Notes under the pieces: model-generated
What the model saw: only the letters and a program-made list of their open reading frames with translations
Databases searched by the model: none
What the model was told of the DNA's origin: nothing
Assembly (NCBI GenBank): GCA_019307815.1
Contig: JAFDIV010000005.1
Location: 62,001-126,000 of the forward strand
DNA length: 64,000 bases
Source of the DNA: Deltaproteobacteria bacterium
GTDB lineage: Bacteria > Desulfobacterota > DSM-4660 > Desulfatiglandales > Desulfatiglandaceae
Direction: 5' to 3'
Translations under genes and position numbers: made by a program
Shown: positions 61,068 through 64,000 of the stretch, piece after piece
Numbering within the stretch: the first letter of the stretch is position 1
Layout of the letters: each line of letters starts with the position of its first letter

Positions 61068-63158
61068 GTGGATTTCAAACGAATTATCCTATGGTCTATC
61101 ATTGGGACAGGCATCTCCTCCATATCCACCGAGCTTATTGCCATAAGGGAATTCTTATCCCAGTTCCATGGAAATGAGATTACCATATCGGTTGTCCTGT
61201 TCAGTTGGCTTCTTTTGACCGGGATAGGGAGCCTTTTGGCAAAGTTGGTACACCGCCCTTCAGTCCTACTGTACACCCTCCTGCTGCTGGTTTTGGCGAC
61301 ATTGCCCCTGGGCCAGGTCGTTTTGATACGACTGCTCAGGGATATGTTTTTCCTCCATGGAGTGTCCCCCGGGTTCTATGTCATTCTTGTTTACGTGTCC
61401 CTGATAAGTGCACCCTATTGCGTAATCACTGGTTTTGTGCTCCCTTATGCTCAAAAGGTGATCAATGCCAGTGGCTATTCCTTTGAGAGCGGCGAACTCT
61501 ATATGACTGACAATATCGGTGATATCCTGGGTGGCGCCCTTTTCAGCTTTGTTCTTGTCTATTGGTTTACCCCGTTTAGGATCGTGGCCCTTTGCTCACT
61601 TTGCCTTATGGGATCTATTTTAGGAATATTAATAAGGATGAAACAACGTGCATGGCTTGTCAGTTCGTTGGTGGTGTTTTCCTGCTTTTTGTTTGTAGCA
61701 GTAAATAAGACAATCGAGCTTGACACATTGAGGGGGCAGTTTGGGCTTATCGAGCGGTATGTGGAATCTCCATATGGTAGGATAGTGATCACCCGCGAAG
61801 GTCGGCAACATACCTTCTGGGAGTCAGGGGCCCCTCTTTACTCTGATGCAGATGTGATCCGAGCCGAGGAGAGGGTCCACTACCCCCTTTGTCAACGGAA
61901 CAGGATCAAACATGTGCTTCTTATCTCAGGCGGGCTTGGGGAGACGTTACATGAGCTGAGCAAATACCATCCAGAGCGCGTAGACTATGTGGAACTGGAC
62001 CCCAAACTGACAAGTGTAGCTGTTGACCTTGGGGTTATTCAGCCCTTGGACGGACTTCGTATTATCAATACCGACGGCCGCCTCTTTCTAAAGCAGACCA
62101 ATCAAAAATATGATTGCATTATTGTTGACCTGCCTGACCCTGACACCTTTCAGCTTAATCGCTTTTTTACCTCCGAGTTTTTCTCTCTGGTAAAGGGCAG
62201 GCTTAAGAAAAATGGCGTCTTTTCCACAGGTATGCAGTACTCGACAAATTTTATGAGCAAAATCAGGAAGAAAAAGCTGTCCACCCTGTACCAGACGGCC
62301 AAACTCCATTTTAAGCATGTTTTGATCATTCCCGGAGGTGAGGCCTTTTTCCTGTGTAGCGACGGAGGGCTGTCTAGTGATATTCCGCAAAGACTTCGAG
62401 AACTCTCCATCAACACCTCATATCTAGAGGGTTTTTATTACGGCAATGTGACGAAGGAGAGGATCAACAAGATCAACAGCCGATTGCAAGGCAGCGGTGA
62501 GGTAAATAGCGACTTTCGTCCCGGTCTTATGAGAATTATGTTCAAGGAATGGTTTGCCAAGCAAGGAAGGTCTCCTCTGCCGTTTATTATCATTCTGGGC
62601 GGGGTGACGGTTCTTTACCTCCTGTTTTTGAGGAGAGCAGAATACATCCTTTTTACAACTGGGCTTTCAACCATGGGTGTGGAAATGTTGGTTATTTTCG
62701 CAGTCCAGATTCTATTCGGATATGTGTACCTCAAGATCGGGGCCATCGTGACCATCTTTTTGTTAGGACTTCTGCCAGGGGCGGCCGTGGGCAATCGCCT
62801 GAGGCGAATGGGAAAGGATATCCTTCTTGCATCCGATGTGGTTCTGCTGTTGCTAATTGTTATTTTTTTCATATGGTCATCATATTTGAGGACAGAAATC
62901 CCTTCATGGTCGTTCCTGGGTTATGGTCTCGTATTCTCCTTTGTTTCGGGATTCCAATTCCCTGTGGTAGCCTCTCTTATAGGCGAAGAGCAAAGCCCTG
63001 CGGCAGGGTGTTTGGCCGCGGACCTGGCCGGTGCTGCCGTGGGGACCCTCATTGTGGGGACAGCCCTAATTCCTTTGTGGGGAATCCCCGTGGCCGCAGG
63101 TGCCTTGATTTTGGTTAAGGCTTTCAGTAGCATATTAATTATTTACGGCGTAAGATGA
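61068..63158 (+). CDS. Membrane-bound spermidine-synthase-like protein
   Basis: The 696-residue protein has about six membrane helices in 1-210, a soluble spermidine-synthase-like methyltransferase fold at about 225-480 (VLLISGGLGETLHELSKY, VDYVELDPKLTSVAVDLG, DCIIVDLPDPDTFQLNRFFTSEFF) and further helices at about 510-690. Such fused proteins are often annotated as spermidine synthase, but the aminopropyl acceptor residues cannot be checked by eye. Start GTG 61068 has no strong ribosome site and follows the AMMECR1 gene by 26 bp. The amrS gene follows in 9 bp, so it is part of that operon. Confidence 0.8.
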   Translation: MDFKRIILWSIIGTGISSISTELIAIREFLSQFHGNEITISVVLFSWLLLTGIGSLLAKLVHRPSVLLYTLLLLVLATLPLGQVVLIRLLRDMFFLHGVSPGFYVILVYVSLISAPYCVITGFVLPYAQKVINASGYSFESGELYMTDNIGDILGGALFSFVLVYWFTPFRIVALCSLCLMGSILGILIRMKQRAWLVSSLVVFSCFLFVAVNKTIELDTLRGQFGLIERYVESPYGRIVITREGRQHTFWESGAPLYSDADVIRAEERVHYPLCQRNRIKHVLLISGGLGETLHELSKYHPERVDYVELDPKLTSVAVDLGVIQPLDGLRIINTDGRLFLKQTNQKYDCIIVDLPDPDTFQLNRFFTSEFFSLVKGRLKKNGVFSTGMQYSTNFMSKIRKKKLSTLYQTAKLHFKHVLIIPGGEAFFLCSDGGLSSDIPQRLRELSINTSYLEGFYYGNVTKERINKINSRLQGSGEVNSDFRPGLMRIMFKEWFAKQGRSPLPFIIILGGVTVLYLLFLRRAEYILFTTGLSTMGVEMLVIFAVQILFGYVYLKIGAIVTIFLLGLLPGAAVGNRLRRMGKDILLASDVVLLLLIVIFFIWSSYLRTEIPSWSFLGYGLVFSFVSGFQFPVVASLIGEEQSPAAGCLAADLAGAAVGTLIVGTALIPLWGIPVAAGALILVKAFSSILIIYGVR

Positions 63159-63167
63159 GGCTTAGAA

Positions 63168-64000
63168 ATGGCGGCCAAGATGACCAGAAAGGAATTTCTG
63201 AAGTCCCTGGGAGCGGGGGCTGTTGCCCTCTTTTGCCCCAGTTATGCCTATGCACTTTTTGAAGGGCGTTCGCGTAAGAGTGTCAAAGGGCATATTTTTA
63301 AGGGTGATGCGCCAAAAAGGCCCTGGAAATGGTCTGTGGAAGGCTACCACTATGCCTCCAATGGCAGGGATGTACAATGTCAGATCTGCCCGAATCGGTG
63401 CTACCTCGAGCCAGGGGATCGAAGCATCTGCAGGTCCAAGGTAAATATCAATGGCAAGCTTTATTCCCTGGCCTATGGGGATCCCTGTGCGGTGCATGTG
63501 GATCCGATTGAGAAAAAGCCGCTGTTTCATTTTTATCCCCGTTCCTGGATCTTTTCCATCGCCACGACGGGATGTAATTTTAGGTGCTTGAACTGCCAGA
63601 ACTGGGAGATTTCCCAGAGAAAGCCCGAGGAAGTGGGCCATTACGAGCTATTCCCCGCGGATGTGGTTAAGGAGGCACAAAAAAGAAAGCTTCCATCCAT
63701 TGCCTATACCTACTCAGAGGCCATCACCTATTACGAATACATGTATGATACGGCAAAGCTGGCCCGGCAGGCTGGTATCAATAATGTACTGGTATCAAAT
63801 GGCTACATAAACCACGATCCCCTTGTTGAATTGTGTCAATACCTGGATGCAGCCAATATCAATCTCAAGTCTTTTGATGAAAAGATTTATCAGTGCCTTA
63901 ACGGTGGTTCTCTGCGACCAGTGTTGAACACCTTCAAGACCTTGCACCAGAGGGGTGTATGGTTTGAGATGACCACACTGGTTGTTCCTACATACGTGGA
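63168..64000 (+). CDS. AmrS-type radical SAM protein with Tat-like signal, 3' end outside window
   Basis: The frame is open from ATG 63168 to the window end (277 codons). It has the radical SAM motif CNFRCLNC (C-x3-C-x2-C, about residues 139-146) and an earlier cysteine group CQICPNRC with a third in SICRSK, the pattern of AmmeMemoRadiSam protein S. The N-terminus MTRKEFLKSLGAGAVALF looks like a Tat signal (RK in place of RR), with a possible cut after AYA. A radical SAM enzyme needs a reduced cluster, so an exported one would be unusual. The ribosome site is GATGAGG. Confidence 0.88.
   Translation, partial: MAAKMTRKEFLKSLGAGAVALFCPSYAYALFEGRSRKSVKGHIFKGDAPKRPWKWSVEGYHYASNGRDVQCQICPNRCYLEPGDRSICRSKVNINGKLYSLAYGDPCAVHVDPIEKKPLFHFYPRSWIFSIATTGCNFRCLNCQNWEISQRKPEEVGHYELFPADVVKEAQKRKLPSIAYTYSEAITYYEYMYDTAKLARQAGINNVLVSNGYINHDPLVELCQYLDAANINLKSFDEKIYQCLNGGSLRPVLNTFKTLHQRGVWFEMTTLVVPTYV

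Overview
This window looks like chromosome of a motile, Gram-negative, delta-proteobacterium-like bacterium (Desulfobacterota in current naming). I infer this from gene content and order, not from any marker search. The evidence is P-ring and L-ring flagellar genes (so an outer membrane), sigma-54 and sigma-28 flagellar promoters, a flhF/flhG pair (usually polar flagella), csrA-fliW, a PxxKW-type cysteine-rich protein, DUF3108 proteins and an AmmeMemoRadiSam locus. Base composition is mid-range and even. I see no phage, transposase, integrase, tRNA, rRNA or CRISPR array.

Region 1 (1-30.2 kb) is a large flagellar island, almost all on the plus strand. It opens with the end of flgE. A repeat-rich spacer follows, with an 18-bp palindrome and a textbook sigma-54 promoter, then motA-fliL. 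Next come fliM-N-O-P-Q-R-flhB-flhA-flhF-flhG-fliA, an acidic single-pass membrane protein, a small charged protein, a DUF2802 protein, a FliK-like protein and a short second FlhB. A second sigma-54 promoter starts flgF-G-A-H-I-J-N-K-L, followed by csrA-fliW. A sigma-54-dependent response regulator with an unusual GAFTNA loop, a sigma-28 promoter with a small gene and flgM, a class-I adenylate cyclase and a FliL-like paralogue close the island. motB is not next to motA. The pieces fit the usual hierarchy: the sigma-54 regulator drives hook and basal-body genes, FliA drives late genes, FlgM holds FliA back until the hook is finished, and CsrA/FliW controls translation.

Region 2 (30.6-43.6 kb) holds a PilZ (c-di-GMP) protein, a biotin-dependent carboxyltransferase subunit without its biotin carrier domain, and the operon xseA, xseB-ispA-dxs-tlyA (exonuclease VII, isoprenoid precursors, rRNA methylation). 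On the minus strand follow a cysteine-rich protein, aspS, hisS, a small conserved protein and an ArsA/Get3-like ATPase.

Region 3 (44.1-53.6 kb) is more accessory. It has a periplasmic substrate-binding protein paired with a hybrid histidine kinase, a NUDIX hydrolase, a small unknown protein, an amidase, two DUF3108 proteins (one fused in frame to a lipoprotein) and a DksA/TraR-type zinc-finger protein.

Region 4 (53.9-64 kb) is tmk-holB-ricT-metG-xth from a clear sigma-70 promoter, then an endonuclease III with an altered iron-sulfur ligand set on the other strand. Last comes an operon of AMMECR1 protein, membrane-bound spermidine-synthase-like protein and AmrS-type radical SAM protein, cut by the window end. 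The AMMECR1 and AmrS proteins carry N-terminal export-type segments.

The points most worth following are the exported AmmeMemoRadiSam operon, the FleQ-box-like palindrome with its sigma-54 promoter and GAFTNA regulator, the terminator against the adenylate cyclase start, the His-substituted endonuclease III cluster, and the DUF3108-lipoprotein fusion.
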